Source: Streptomyces hygroscopicus (GTDB lineage Bacteria > Actinomycetota > Actinomycetes > Streptomycetales > Streptomycetaceae). From it: a stretch of 64,000 nucleotides of DNA. The first letter of the stretch is position 1. Each line of letters begins with the position of its first letter. The stretch is taken from NCBI RefSeq assembly GCF_026168105.1, contig NZ_LBMW01000015.1, forward strand, positions 1-64,000, read 5' to 3'. A program made the translations under genes and the position numbers. Below the pieces are notes generated by a model, which was not told where the DNA came from, did not search any database, and saw only the letters and a program-made list of their open reading frames with translations. Shown here one piece after another: positions 1-7,830 of this stretch.

Positions 1-1
1 G

Positions 2-283
2 GTCCCCCCGGCCCCCGCCATGCCGCCGGGTATGACGCCCGCACCCGCCACCGGACTGCAGCCGGTTGCGCAGACCGGGCTGCAGCCGGTCGCGCAGACC
101 GGGCTGCAGCCGGTCGCGCAGACCGGGCTGCCCGGTCTGGCGGCAGCCGCGCAGAGCCGCCGGGGCGTGCCCGCCGCGGGCGGTCTCACGGCCGCCCAGG
201 TCCGCGGCCGCACCCAGCCGGAACCGGTCCCCGAGCCGACGGGCTGGCCGGCGGCGGGCGCGATGTACGACCAGGTCGGCTGA
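2..283 (+). CDS. C-terminal end of an unidentified Pro/Ala/Gln-rich protein (partial)
   Basis: The frame is open from the left edge of the window to a TGA at 281-283, so only the last 93 or so residues are visible and the start lies outside. An in-frame ATG at 20 is probably internal. The visible part is low in complexity and rich in Pro, Ala, Gly and Gln. It contains three perfect or near-perfect copies of an octapeptide (GLQPVAQT) encoded by a 24-bp tandem repeat. No domain, signal peptide or membrane segment is visible. The composition suggests a disordered tail of a surface, regulatory or scaffold protein. I do not recognise the family. The gene is followed by a drop in GC content, so this looks like the right-hand end of a core transcription unit. 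Confidence 0.6.
   Translation, partial: VPPAPAMPPGMTPAPATGLQPVAQTGLQPVAQTGLQPVAQTGLPGLAAAAQSRRGVPAAGGLTAAQVRGRTQPEPVPEPTGWPAAGAMYDQVG
50..130 (+). repeat. 24-bp in-frame tandem repeat
   Basis: Units at 50-73, 74-97 and 98-121 are followed by a partial fourth copy. Units 2 and 3 are identical and unit 1 differs at two positions. The unit length is a multiple of three, so copy number can change without breaking the frame of the host gene. Confidence 0.85.
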
Positions 284-329
284 GACATCCCTGTATGTCC
301 GATTAAGGCTGATAATCCTTAAAGCGCAA

Positions 330-521
330 TTAGGCCATTATCTTGGCCATTAAGATGCTTTGGTTGAACTGCCGCTTAAGTGGCAACAATGAGCGGTATT
401 CCCATTCCCACGCGGGGTCGAAATCCCATTTTTTCGCGGCGTGACGCACTTCACTTACGAAGCACCCTAGTGCTTTACCTGGTCCTGGAATTCCCGATTT
501 CTTACCAGTCGGATCTTGCAT
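330..521 (-). CDS. Small 63-aa protein of unknown function in an AT-richer stretch
   Basis: The ATG at 519-521 is preceded by a near-ideal ribosome binding site (GGAGG, six bases from the start). The ORF ends at a TAA (330-332), a rare stop codon in Streptomyces. The 63-aa product is basic and lysine-rich at both ends, with an aromatic/acidic centre (WDFDPAWEWEY) and a single Cys at residue 20. I see no signal peptide, membrane segment or known domain. Codon use is unlike every neighbour: A/T-ending codons such as AAA, GCA and TTA are common. TTA in particular is rare in Streptomyces and would make expression depend on the bldA tRNA. Together these suggest horizontal acquisition. It could be a peptide precursor, a phage- or plasmid-derived small regulator, or chance, but the ribosome binding site argues against chance. 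Between 284 and 329 there is a weak AT-rich hairpin (303-322) that could serve as its terminator. Confidence 0.5.
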   Translation of the reverse strand: MQDPTGKKSGIPGPGKALGCFVSEVRHAAKKWDFDPAWEWEYRSLLPLKRQFNQSILMAKIMA

Positions 522-688
522 GGTGCTCCTCCACCACTAGCCCACTTAGTAAAAACGGGAATTGTCGATTTATTCCGGGCAGCTAAGAATGACTCCGCCG
601 CAGGGCACCGCTAATCGAAATGCGGTGCTGTTTGTCGAGGGGAACCGGCAACTGCGGACGACGCATTCCCTGGAACGAGGACCGCACC
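522..688. other. Intergenic region between the divergent small ORF and the LysM gene
   Basis: This stretch must hold the promoters of the 63-aa ORF on the minus strand and of the LysM/transglycosylase on the plus strand. The left half is AT-rich and the right half returns to high GC. Cell-wall hydrolase genes in Streptomyces often carry a c-di-AMP (ydaO-type) riboswitch in their leader. I looked for its conserved segments here and did not find them. Confidence 0.4.
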
Positions 689-1354
689 ATGCCCATTCCT
701 GCCTTCAACCGCTCGTCCCGGGCGCGCCGGTTCTCCGCCGGCGGCGCCGTCACGCTCGGCGCGTTCGCCCTGGCCTGCACGGCCGTGCTGGGCTCGGCCG
801 AGGCCGCCAGCGCCGCTCCGGCCGGCAAGGCCACCTACACCGTCCAGCGCGGTGACCATCTCGCTTCGATCGCCCGCACCCAGCACGTGCCGGGCGGCTG
901 GCCGGCCATCGCATCGGCCAACCACCTCTCCAGTCCGTACACGATCCAGCCGGGCCAGGTCCTGACCCTGCCCACGGGCTCGGCCGCGTCCGCCCCGGCA
1001 CCCGCCCCCGCCCCGGTGCCCGCCAGCGGCTACGCCAACAACCTGGACGGCTGGATCAAGCAGTCGCTGGCGGTCATGGCGCAGCACGGCATCCCGGGCT
1101 CGTACAACGGCATCCACCGCAACATCATGCGCGAGTCCTCCGGCAACCCGAACGCCATCAACCTCTGGGACTCCAACGCCGCGAAGGGCATTCCCTCCAA
1201 GGGTCTGCTGCAGGTGATCCAGCCGACGTTCAACGCGTACCACGTGCCGGGCACCTCGTGGAACATCTACGACCCGGTCGCGAACGTCACCGCCGCGTGC
1301 AACTACGCCTACCACCGCTACGGCTCGATCGACAACGTCAACAGCGCCTACTGA
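689..1354 (+). CDS. Secreted LysM-domain lytic transglycosylase-like protein
   Basis: The product is 221 aa. I chose the ATG at 689 because a signal peptide follows directly: basic residues, a hydrophobic core, then cleavage near ASA-A around residue 40. An earlier ATG at 620 would place the signal internally. Residues about 49-93 form one LysM peptidoglycan-binding domain (YTVQRGDHLASIA... to VLTLP). A Pro/Ala linker follows, then a C-terminal lysozyme-like/SLT fold of about 110 residues with the catalytic glutamate in MRESSGNP (Glu149). The expected role is cleavage of peptidoglycan glycan strands outside the membrane during growth, germination or sporulation, as for Rpf/Swl-type hydrolases. 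A strong hairpin terminator follows, so the gene is probably transcribed alone. Confidence 0.9.
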   Translation: MPIPAFNRSSRARRFSAGGAVTLGAFALACTAVLGSAEAASAAPAGKATYTVQRGDHLASIARTQHVPGGWPAIASANHLSSPYTIQPGQVLTLPTGSAASAPAPAPAPVPASGYANNLDGWIKQSLAVMAQHGIPGSYNGIHRNIMRESSGNPNAINLWDSNAAKGIPSKGLLQVIQPTFNAYHVPGTSWNIYDPVANVTAACNYAYHRYGSIDNVNSAY

Positions 1355-1381
1355 CAGGCCAGTCGAGGGTCGCTGTGAGCG

Positions 1382-1416
1382 AAGGACCCGCGTCCGGGGA
1401 ACCGGCGCGGGTCCTT
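1382..1416 (+). terminator. Hairpin terminator after the LysM gene
   Basis: Perfect 11-bp stem (1382-1392 with 1406-1416, AAGGACCCGCG) and a 13-nt loop, followed by a short T-containing stretch. It begins 27 bases after the stop codon at 1354. Confidence 0.8.
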
Positions 1417-1472
1417 CCGTTTCATCGGTGATCGATCTCGACGCGTACGGTCCTGACCTGTCTGTTCACTCA

Positions 1473-1506
1473 CTGCGCCCCGCACCGGCCCCGGTACGGG
1501 GCGCAG
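1473..1506. terminator. Second strong hairpin before the TetR operator
   Basis: Perfect 10-bp stem (CTGCGCCCCG at 1473-1482 with CGGGGCGCAG at 1497-1506). It lies between the LysM gene and the TetR operator and probably insulates the two units. There is no T-run, which is usual for Streptomyces. Confidence 0.6.
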
Positions 1507-1526
1507 TCGTATCCACCTCGGAACGA

Positions 1527-1568
1527 CGAACATGTTCGCTACGAACTTGTTCGGAGCGAACATGTTCG
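1527..1568. promoter_or_regulatory. Three phased palindromic operators for the TetR regulator
   Basis: Three 12-bp palindromes occur at exact 15-bp intervals: 1527-1538 and 1557-1568 are the identical perfect palindrome CGAACATGTTCG, and 1542-1553 is CGAACTTGTTCG. They end 14 bases before the preferred TetR start and presumably overlap its promoter. The arrangement is typical of an autoregulatory operator of the TetR family, but three contiguous sites are uncommon. Confidence 0.8.
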
Positions 1569-1582
1569 TTACCGTGGAACGC

Positions 1583-2308
1583 ATGAGAGAACACCCCCCA
1601 CCCCCCCGAAGCCGCCGCGAACGCCCCGCCAAACCCGCCCTCACCCGGGACGGGATCGTCGACACCGCCGTCGGGCTCATGCGCGCCGAGGGCCTGGACC
1701 GGGTCACCATGCGGCGCCTGGCGCAGGAGCTCGACACGGGTCCGGCCTCGCTGTACGTCTACGTCCGCAACACGGCGGAGCTGCACGCGGCAGTGCTCGA
1801 CCGGCTGCTCGGCGAGGTGGACCTGTCGCCCGCGGTCGCCGCGGATGCCCCGGGCGCCTCCGGGGACTGGCGCGAGCGGCTCGTGCGGCTGCTGACGTCG
1901 TACGTCGAGGTGCTCTTCGAGCACCCGGCACTTGCCCGCGCGGCCCTGGCGGCCCGCCCCTTCGGGGAGAACTATCTCGATCTCGTGGAGGCGGTCCTCG
2001 CGCTGCTCGCCGAGGGCGGGGTTGCGCCCGGGCGGGCCTCCTGGGGCCTCGACCTGCTGCTGCAGTACGCGACCGCGAGCGCGGCCGAGCACTCCATCAG
2101 GGGCGAGGCACCGGAAGCCCAGGACGACTGGGACGCGCTGACCATGGCCCTGCTGAACGCCTCGCCGGACCGGCATCCGCGGATCGCGGCGCTCGGCGCC
2201 GTACTGCTGTCGGGCCCCGCCGAGGCACGCCTTGCCTGGGGCTTCCAGGTGCTGATCAGCGGCATCACGGCGGCGCCCGAGCCGCCCACCACACCGGTAA
2301 CTCCTTGA
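1583..2308 (+). CDS. TetR-family transcriptional regulator
   Basis: The product is 241 aa from the ATG at 1583. An upstream in-frame ATG at 1532 lies inside the operator palindromes and is unlikely to be used. Residues about 20-65 form the TetR N-terminal helix-turn-helix (LTRDGIVDTAVGLMRAEG, then a recognition helix around TGPASLYVYVRN). The rest is an all-alpha ligand-binding and dimerisation domain resembling the TetR_C (tetracycline-repressor-like) type. The next gene, a TetX-like monooxygenase, starts 10 bp after the stop. The pair therefore looks like a drug-sensing repressor with its detoxifying enzyme, both controlled from the three-site operator. Confidence 0.9.
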   Translation: MREHPPPPRSRRERPAKPALTRDGIVDTAVGLMRAEGLDRVTMRRLAQELDTGPASLYVYVRNTAELHAAVLDRLLGEVDLSPAVAADAPGASGDWRERLVRLLTSYVEVLFEHPALARAALAARPFGENYLDLVEAVLALLAEGGVAPGRASWGLDLLLQYATASAAEHSIRGEAPEAQDDWDALTMALLNASPDRHPRIAALGAVLLSGPAEARLAWGFQVLISGITAAPEPPTTPVTP

Positions 2309-2318
2309 GGAGGTCAGC

Positions 2319-3455
2319 ATGTCCGCATGCACTGCCCACCACCCCGTCGCCATCGTCGGCGCCGGCCTCGGCGGCCTCGTCGCGGCCCGCGTACTGCACG
2401 TCCACGGCATAGCGGCGACCGTCCACGAGCGCGATGATTCCCCCGCCGCCCGGCACCAGGGCGGCATGCTCGACATCCATGAGGAGTCGGGACAGGCCGC
2501 GCTGCGGGCCGCCGGGCTCCTCGAGGAGTTCCGCGGGCTCGTCCACCCGGGCGGCGAGGAGACGCGCGTCCTCGACCCGGACGGCACGGTCCGCCACAAG
2601 GACGTCGAGGCGAGCGGGCGCCCCGAGGTCGACCGCAACGACCTGCGGCGCATCCTGCTGGACTCGCTGCCCGAGGGCGCGGTCCGCTGGGGCGCGAAGG
2701 TCACCGGCGCGCGCTCCCTGGGCGAGGGACGTCACGAGGTGACGCTCGCGGACGGCACGGCGTTCACCACGGATCTCCTGATCGGCGCGGACGGCGCCCG
2801 GTCCCGGATCCGTCCGCTGCTCTCCCGCGCCGTACCCGCCTACGCCGGCATCTCCTTCGTCGAGACGGATCTCCACGACGCGGCCGTGCGGCATCCCGCG
2901 ACCGCCGAACTCCTCGGTGGGGGAATGACGTTCGCGCTCGCCGACGGCAGGGGAATCCTCACCCACCTGGAAACGGACGGCTCGATCCACGCGTATGTGG
3001 CCTTCAAGAAGCCCGAGGACTGGCTGTCCGGCATCGACCTCACGGACACGGAGGGCGCGAAGAACACCCTGCTGACCCAATTCGAGGGCTGGGACGAGCG
3101 ACTGCGCGCCCTGATCGCCGACGCGGACGGCACGCTGATCCCGCGCCCGATCCATGCCCTCCCGGTCGGCCACCGCTGGGACCGCACCCCGGGCGTGACG
3201 CTCCTGGGCGACGCGGCACACCTCATGTCCCCGTTCGCCGGCGAGGGCGCCAACGCGGCCCTGCAGGACGGCGCGGAACTGGCGACGGCGCTCGCCGCCC
3301 ACCCCGGCGACCCGGAGAGTGCCCTGGCCGCCTACGAGGAGGCCCTGTTCCCCCGCGCCGAGGACGCCGCCGCCCAGTCGGCGGCGGGCCTGGACCTCCT
3401 CTTCGGCCCGGACGCCGCCCGGAGGCTCGCCGAGATGCTGAACGGACCGCGCTGA
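2319..3455 (+). CDS. FAD-dependent monooxygenase, TetX-like
   Basis: The product is 378 aa, and a strong ribosome binding site (GAGGAGG) precedes the ATG. An N-terminal Rossmann FAD-binding motif occupies residues 13-19 (VGAGLGG). The second FAD motif of class A flavoprotein hydroxylases is at about 296-318 (GDAAHLMSPFAGEGANAALQDG). The region around KDVEASGRPEVDRNDLR resembles the arginine-containing stretch of TetX and related aromatic-polyketide hydroxylases. Enzymes of this family use NADPH and O2 to hydroxylate aromatic polyketides; TetX inactivates tetracyclines. The substrate cannot be fixed from sequence and could be a natural product or a xenobiotic. It sits directly behind its probable TetR repressor and ends 10 bp from the convergent Rrf2 gene. 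Confidence 0.85.
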   Translation: MSACTAHHPVAIVGAGLGGLVAARVLHVHGIAATVHERDDSPAARHQGGMLDIHEESGQAALRAAGLLEEFRGLVHPGGEETRVLDPDGTVRHKDVEASGRPEVDRNDLRRILLDSLPEGAVRWGAKVTGARSLGEGRHEVTLADGTAFTTDLLIGADGARSRIRPLLSRAVPAYAGISFVETDLHDAAVRHPATAELLGGGMTFALADGRGILTHLETDGSIHAYVAFKKPEDWLSGIDLTDTEGAKNTLLTQFEGWDERLRALIADADGTLIPRPIHALPVGHRWDRTPGVTLLGDAAHLMSPFAGEGANAALQDGAELATALAAHPGDPESALAAYEEALFPRAEDAAAQSAAGLDLLFGPDAARRLAEMLNGPR

Positions 3456-3465
3456 ACCCCGAGCG

Positions 3466-3924
3466 CTAAGGGTTCTCCCAGGCCGCCGGCTCCGCCGCCA
3501 GTTCCCGTACCGGTGCCGGCAGCACGCCCGTCGCGATGTCCGCCAGTGTGACGCCCTCCAGAATGCGGCGGACGTTCGCCCGGACCGCCACCCACAGGGG
3601 CAGCAGCGGCTCGGCGGGGCCGGTGTAGGCGAGCTGGGTGGGGCGTTCGCCGCGTACGGAGACGATCGGGCCGTCCACCGCGCGGATCACGTCCGCGACC
3701 GTGATCGCGTCGGCGGGACGGGCCAGCCGGTAGCCGCCGTTCCCGCCGCGCCGGCTGTCGACGAGGCCGCCGCGGCGCAGATCGCCGAGGATCCCCTCCA
3801 GGAACTTGTGCGGAATGCCCTGGGCGGAGGCGACCGTCTCCGCCTTCACCGGGCCGCCGCCCTGCCGCACGGCCAGCTCCAGCGCCGCCCGCACCGCGTA
3901 ATCCGCCCGTGCCGAGATCCTCAT
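3466..3924 (-). CDS. Rrf2-family transcriptional regulator without cysteines
   Basis: The product is 152 aa. It begins with the typical Rrf2 N-terminus (MRISARADYAVRAALELA) and a winged helix-turn-helix with the beta-wing RRGGNGGYRLARP. The second half has the dimerisation helix. IscR, NsrR and RsrR carry an iron-sulfur cluster, but this protein has no cysteine at all, so it cannot hold a cluster through Cys ligands. It should sense a ligand or partner instead, as CymR does. It is transcribed away from the beta-galactosidase gene. The 66-bp region between the two starts carries a long inverted repeat and may be the operator for both. Confidence 0.85.
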   Translation of the reverse strand: MRISARADYAVRAALELAVRQGGGPVKAETVASAQGIPHKFLEGILGDLRRGGLVDSRRGGNGGYRLARPADAITVADVIRAVDGPIVSVRGERPTQLAYTGPAEPLLPLWVAVRANVRRILEGVTLADIATGVLPAPVRELAAEPAAWENP

Positions 3925-3929
3925 GGACC

Positions 3930-3958
3930 CATTGTCGGGCCGACGACTGTGGACAATG
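3930..3958. promoter_or_regulatory. Inverted repeat in the Rrf2 / beta-galactosidase divergent promoter
   Basis: Perfect 7-bp arms CATTGTC (3930-3936) and GACAATG (3952-3958) are separated by 15 nt, lying between the start codons at 3924 (minus) and 3991 (plus). Each arm also contains GACAAT reading toward its own gene, which resembles a -10 hexamer, so the symmetry could reflect paired -10 elements, an Rrf2 operator, or both. Confidence 0.5.
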
Positions 3959-3990
3959 ACGGCACACACGGCTCCAAGGAGACGGTCCTT

Positions 3991-6894
3991 GTGCTGAGCA
4001 GACGTACCTTCGGCGCGATCACCGGCAGCGCCGCGCTCGGTCTCACCCTCGGCAGCGGGGTGTGCGCCGCCTCCGCGACCCCGACCGGTCCCACCCCCGG
4101 CCCGCCGGGGGCGGGCGGACGGGCGCGCACCGTGGGATTCGACCGGTACTCGATACTCATCGACGGCCGGCGCCTCGTGCTGTGGTCCGGCGAGATGCAC
4201 CCGTTCCGGCTGCCGAGTCCGTCGCTGTGGCGGGACGTCCTGCACAAACTCCGCGCCCACGGCTACAACACGGTCAGCGTCTACGTCTCCTGGAACTACC
4301 ACTCCCCCGCGCCCGGCGCCTACGACTTCACGGGCGTCCGCGATCTGGACCTGTTCCTGCGCACGGCCGCCGAGGCAGGGCTGTACGTCATCCTGCGCCC
4401 CGGCCCGTACATCAACGCCGAGGTCGACGCGGGCGGCTTCCCCGGCTGGCTGACCGCCACCGGGGGCACGGCCCGCACCTCCGATCCGACGTATCTGTCG
4501 TACGCGGACGAGTGGCTGACCGCCGTGAACCGGATCGCGAGGCGGCACCTGTACACCCAGGGCACCGGCACGATCGTCCTCTACCAGCTGGAGAACGAGT
4601 ACGCGAACCACGTCACCGGCACGGAGGGCCGCGCCTATATGGCCCACCTCTACCGCAAGGTCCGCGCCGACGGCATCGACGTGCCGCTCTTCCACAACGA
4701 CAAGGGCAGGAACGGCTACTGGGCGCCCGGCACCATCGACACGGGCGGTGAGCGAGGGCACTGGCTGTACGCCTTCGACGGCTATCCGTCGCCGTCCCAA
4801 CCGCCCCCGGACTGGGGTTACTTCGGGACCGGCGGCCCGAAGGGCGGGGCGAGCGCGAGTCCGGAGACCCCCGGCTTCCTGGCCGAGTTCGGGGGCGGCT
4901 GGTTCGACCCGTGGGGCGGCGTGGAGTTCGACGGCAAGGGGTACGCGGAGTCGCGCCGCACCCGGGACGCGGCGTACGAGCGGCGCTTCCATCTGACCAA
5001 CCTCGCCAACGGCATCAAGGTCCACAACGTCTACATGACGTTCGGCGGCACCTCCTGGGGCTGGCTGCCCGCGCCGGTCGTCTACACGTCGTACGACTAC
5101 GGGGCCGCCCTCGACGAGGCACGGCAGCCGACCGCCAAGCTGGTCCCGATGCACCAGATCGGTCATCTGCTCCAGTGCGTGCCCGAGCTGGCCGAGCTGG
5201 ACCGGGCGCAGGACGTGGACAGCGGTCACCAGGGGATCAAGGCCTATCACCTCGTCAACCCGGACACCGGGACGCACTTCCACGTGCTGCGCAACGACAC
5301 GTCCGCCGAGGCCGTCGCCGCCGTACCGCTCGCCGGGGCAACCGTCCGCGTGCCCGTCCCCGCCCTCGACGCCCGGCTGCTGGCCTCACGGCTGTCTCTG
5401 GGGCGGCGGACGCTGCGCCACTGCACCGCCCAGCCCATGCTGCGGCTGACCGCCGGGGGCCAGGACATCGCCGTGTTCACGGGCCGCACGGGCGAGGTGA
5501 CGGAGACGGTGCTGGAGTGCGCGGGCGAGCCGGCCGTCATGGTCCTCGAGGGGAACGCCGGGCACGCGTACCGGGACGGAGCCCTGCGCGTGACGGCCCG
5601 GCTTCGCGGACTGACCCGGGTGCGGGTGACGGGCGCAGGCATCTCCCGGCCGCTGCTGCTCCTCCTCGCCGACGACGAGACGTCCGTACGGCTGTGGCGG
5701 TACGAGACCCCCTCGGGGCCGGTGCTGGCGTACGGCCCCGCGCTGCTGCGCACGGCCGCCCCGCGCGGCACGGCCGTCCACCTGACCGGCGACACGATCG
5801 ACGCGGCGGACCTGGAGGTGTGGGCGCCGCGCGGGGTGAGCGACGTCGTCTGGAACGGCACCCCGCAGCCGACGCGCCCCACCCGCTCCGGCAGTCTGCG
5901 CGCCCGGCGGCGGCTGCCGGGCGCGGGACCGGTTCGGCTGCCCGTCCTGACCGGTTGGCGCCGGATGGACGAGAACCCCGAGTCCGCCCCCGGGTTCGAC
6001 GATTCGGCATGGCGGACGGCCGACCGTACCTCCTCGTACAGCATGACGCCCGTGCCCTCCGGTGGGCCCGTCCTCTTCGCCGACGACTACGGCTTCCACT
6101 ACGGGGACGTGTGGTACCGAGGCCACCTCGAGGGCGCGGCGGGCGCCGGGTCGGTCTCGCTCTCCTATGTGACGGGCACCCAGGGGCTGTTGATGGCGTG
6201 GCTGGACGGCAAGCCGCTGGGCACCCACCGGATGCCCGTGCCGGACGCGAGGACGGTCCGGCGGGGGACATGGTCGGCGACGGCGACGTTCCCGGTGGAC
6301 CCGGGTCCCGGGCCCCACGTCCTGTCCGTCCTCGTACGCCGGATGCAGCACGACGAGGACGGACGGGCCGACGACACCCACAAGGCGGGGCGGGGCCTGG
6401 TCTCCGTCGCCTTCGGCGGGGCGGCGCCCGCGGTGCGCTGGCGGATCCAGGGCGAGGCGGCACCCGATCCCGTGCGCGGTCCGCTGAACAACGGCGGCCT
6501 GTACGGGGAGCGGGAGGGCTGGCATCTGCCCGGCTTCCCCGACCGCCTCTGGCGGTCCGTGGGCTTCCCGCGCGCGGAACGGCGGCAGGGCGTGGTCTGG
6601 TTCCGGACACGCTTCCGGCTGACCGTCGATCCGGGCACGGACGCGTCGGTCGGGCTGACCCTCGCGGACGACCCGGCCCGCGCCTGGCGGGCGCAGATCT
6701 TCCTCAACGGCTGGAACATGGGTCAGTACATCAACGACGTGGGCCCGCAGCACACCTTCGTCCTGCCGAACGGGGTGCTGAACACGCGGGGCGACAACAC
6801 GCTCGCACTCGCGGTCCTGTCCGACGGGACCACACCGTCGGGGCCAAAGAGAGTGGAGCTGACGCTGCTGGGCCGGGCGGGGGAGTCCCGGTGA
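3991..6894 (+). CDS. Secreted beta-galactosidase, glycoside hydrolase family 35
   Basis: The product is 967 aa. The GTG at 3991 is chosen because AAGGAGA lies just upstream and a twin-arginine signal peptide follows at once (SRRTFGAITG, hydrophobic stretch, cleavage near CAASA). The catalytic GH35 barrel covers roughly residues 45-370. Motifs include WSGEMHPFR, PGPYINAEVDAGGFPGWL, the acid/base glutamate in QLENEY (Glu203) and the nucleophile in FLAEFGGGW (Glu299). The C-terminal half has beta-sandwich, galactose-binding-like domains ending in the jelly-roll segment around FLNGWNMGQYINDVGPQHTF. It should remove beta-linked galactose from plant or microbial glycans outside the cell. It is well above the size of single-domain GH35 enzymes, as usual for actinobacterial forms. 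The nearby SMP-30/IclR pair suggests a local sugar-use cluster. Confidence 0.92.
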   Translation: MLSRRTFGAITGSAALGLTLGSGVCAASATPTGPTPGPPGAGGRARTVGFDRYSILIDGRRLVLWSGEMHPFRLPSPSLWRDVLHKLRAHGYNTVSVYVSWNYHSPAPGAYDFTGVRDLDLFLRTAAEAGLYVILRPGPYINAEVDAGGFPGWLTATGGTARTSDPTYLSYADEWLTAVNRIARRHLYTQGTGTIVLYQLENEYANHVTGTEGRAYMAHLYRKVRADGIDVPLFHNDKGRNGYWAPGTIDTGGERGHWLYAFDGYPSPSQPPPDWGYFGTGGPKGGASASPETPGFLAEFGGGWFDPWGGVEFDGKGYAESRRTRDAAYERRFHLTNLANGIKVHNVYMTFGGTSWGWLPAPVVYTSYDYGAALDEARQPTAKLVPMHQIGHLLQCVPELAELDRAQDVDSGHQGIKAYHLVNPDTGTHFHVLRNDTSAEAVAAVPLAGATVRVPVPALDARLLASRLSLGRRTLRHCTAQPMLRLTAGGQDIAVFTGRTGEVTETVLECAGEPAVMVLEGNAGHAYRDGALRVTARLRGLTRVRVTGAGISRPLLLLLADDETSVRLWRYETPSGPVLAYGPALLRTAAPRGTAVHLTGDTIDAADLEVWAPRGVSDVVWNGTPQPTRPTRSGSLRARRRLPGAGPVRLPVLTGWRRMDENPESAPGFDDSAWRTADRTSSYSMTPVPSGGPVLFADDYGFHYGDVWYRGHLEGAAGAGSVSLSYVTGTQGLLMAWLDGKPLGTHRMPVPDARTVRRGTWSATATFPVDPGPGPHVLSVLVRRMQHDEDGRADDTHKAGRGLVSVAFGGAAPAVRWRIQGEAAPDPVRGPLNNGGLYGEREGWHLPGFPDRLWRSVGFPRAERRQGVVWFRTRFRLTVDPGTDASVGLTLADDPARAWRAQIFLNGWNMGQYINDVGPQHTFVLPNGVLNTRGDNTLALAVLSDGTTPSGPKRVELTLLGRAGESR

Positions 6895-6984
6895 CACCGG
6901 TGGACTCCCCCGGCCGGGCGCGCCGGCCGAGCCGGGCGAGGGGATGACAGGACGGCGGCTGCGCAACGGGGTCCGGGGCAGGTG

Positions 6985-7830
6985 TCAGCCCGCGAACGCG
7001 GGCTGCGGCAGGCCCTTTCCGGCTCCGGGGACCACGAGCACCGAGCCGGCCGCCGGATGCGGCGCCTCAACACCCGTACGAGCCGTGGTGATGTACAGGT
7101 CGGCCAGGTCCGCGCCGCCGAACGCGCAGGCGGTGGGGCGGCTCACCGGAAGGTCAAGGACGCGGTCCAGTGCGCCGCAGGGGGTGTAGCGGTGGACGGC
7201 GCCGCCGTCCCACAGGGCGACCCAGACACAGCCGTCGGCGTCCACGGCGAGCCCGTCGGGGAAGCCGCGCTCGACGTGGGCCAGCGGGCGCCGCCCGGCC
7301 GGGAGCCCGTCGTCCCCGACGTCGAAGACGTCGACCCGGCGGGTCGGCGAGTCGATGTGGTACATCAGGCGGCCGTCGGGACTCCAGCCCGTGCCGTTGC
7401 TGACGGCGACGCCGTCCAGCACGGTGCGGACCGTGCCGTCCGGGGTGATCCGGGACAGGGTGCCGCCGCCCGGAGCCTCGTCGTAGCGCATGGTGCCCGC
7501 CCACAGAGCGCCGTCCGGGGCAATGGCCGCGTCATTGGCGCGGCGGCCGGGGACGGGTTCGCGGTGCAGCCAGCGGAAGTCGCCGCCCGAGGGCCCGTAG
7601 AGTCCCACGCCGTCCCGGAGGTTGACCACGAGGCCGCCGCCCGCGCGCGGCTTGGCGGCGCCCACGTGCTGCTCGGTCGCCATGACGGTGCGGCGCCCCG
7701 AGGCGGGGTCGTACGTGTGCACGCGCGAGCCCAGGATGTCGACCCAGATCAGCCGCCCGGCGGCGGCGTCCCAGGTCGGCCCCTCGCCGAGGGCCGCCTC
7801 CGCCCGCACGACGACCTCGTATCCCGTCAT
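6985..7830 (-). CDS. SMP-30/gluconolactonase-like family protein
   Basis: The product is 281 aa, matching the usual length of the SMP-30/LRE family. It is a six-bladed beta-propeller with the metal-binding glutamate in ALGEGPTWD near the N-terminus. Other typical segments are RANDAAIAPDGALWAGTM, NGTGWSPDG and FPDGLAVDADGCVWVALWDGGAVHRY. Family members hydrolyse sugar lactones (glucono-, galactono- or arabinolactone) with a divalent metal. The ATG overlaps the stop of the upstream IclR regulator by 4 bp (7827-7830), so the two are translationally coupled and co-transcribed. The enzyme is probably induced by the sugar acid or lactone sensed by that regulator. The exact lactone is not deducible. 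Confidence 0.88.
   Translation of the reverse strand: MTGYEVVVRAEAALGEGPTWDAAAGRLIWVDILGSRVHTYDPASGRRTVMATEQHVGAAKPRAGGGLVVNLRDGVGLYGPSGGDFRWLHREPVPGRRANDAAIAPDGALWAGTMRYDEAPGGGTLSRITPDGTVRTVLDGVAVSNGTGWSPDGRLMYHIDSPTRRVDVFDVGDDGLPAGRRPLAHVERGFPDGLAVDADGCVWVALWDGGAVHRYTPCGALDRVLDLPVSRPTACAFGGADLADLYITTARTGVEAPHPAAGSVLVVPGAGKGLPQPAFAG

Noticed and set aside
540..688. Possible c-di-AMP (ydaO) riboswitch upstream of the LysM/transglycosylase gene
   Set aside because: Only a fragment like AGCTAA is present; the conserved GGGGA/GGGTGAAT-type segments are absent.
6895..6984. GC-rich imperfect hairpin between the beta-galactosidase and SMP-30 genes
   Set aside because: Several alternative pairings and no clean stem, so not called as a terminator.
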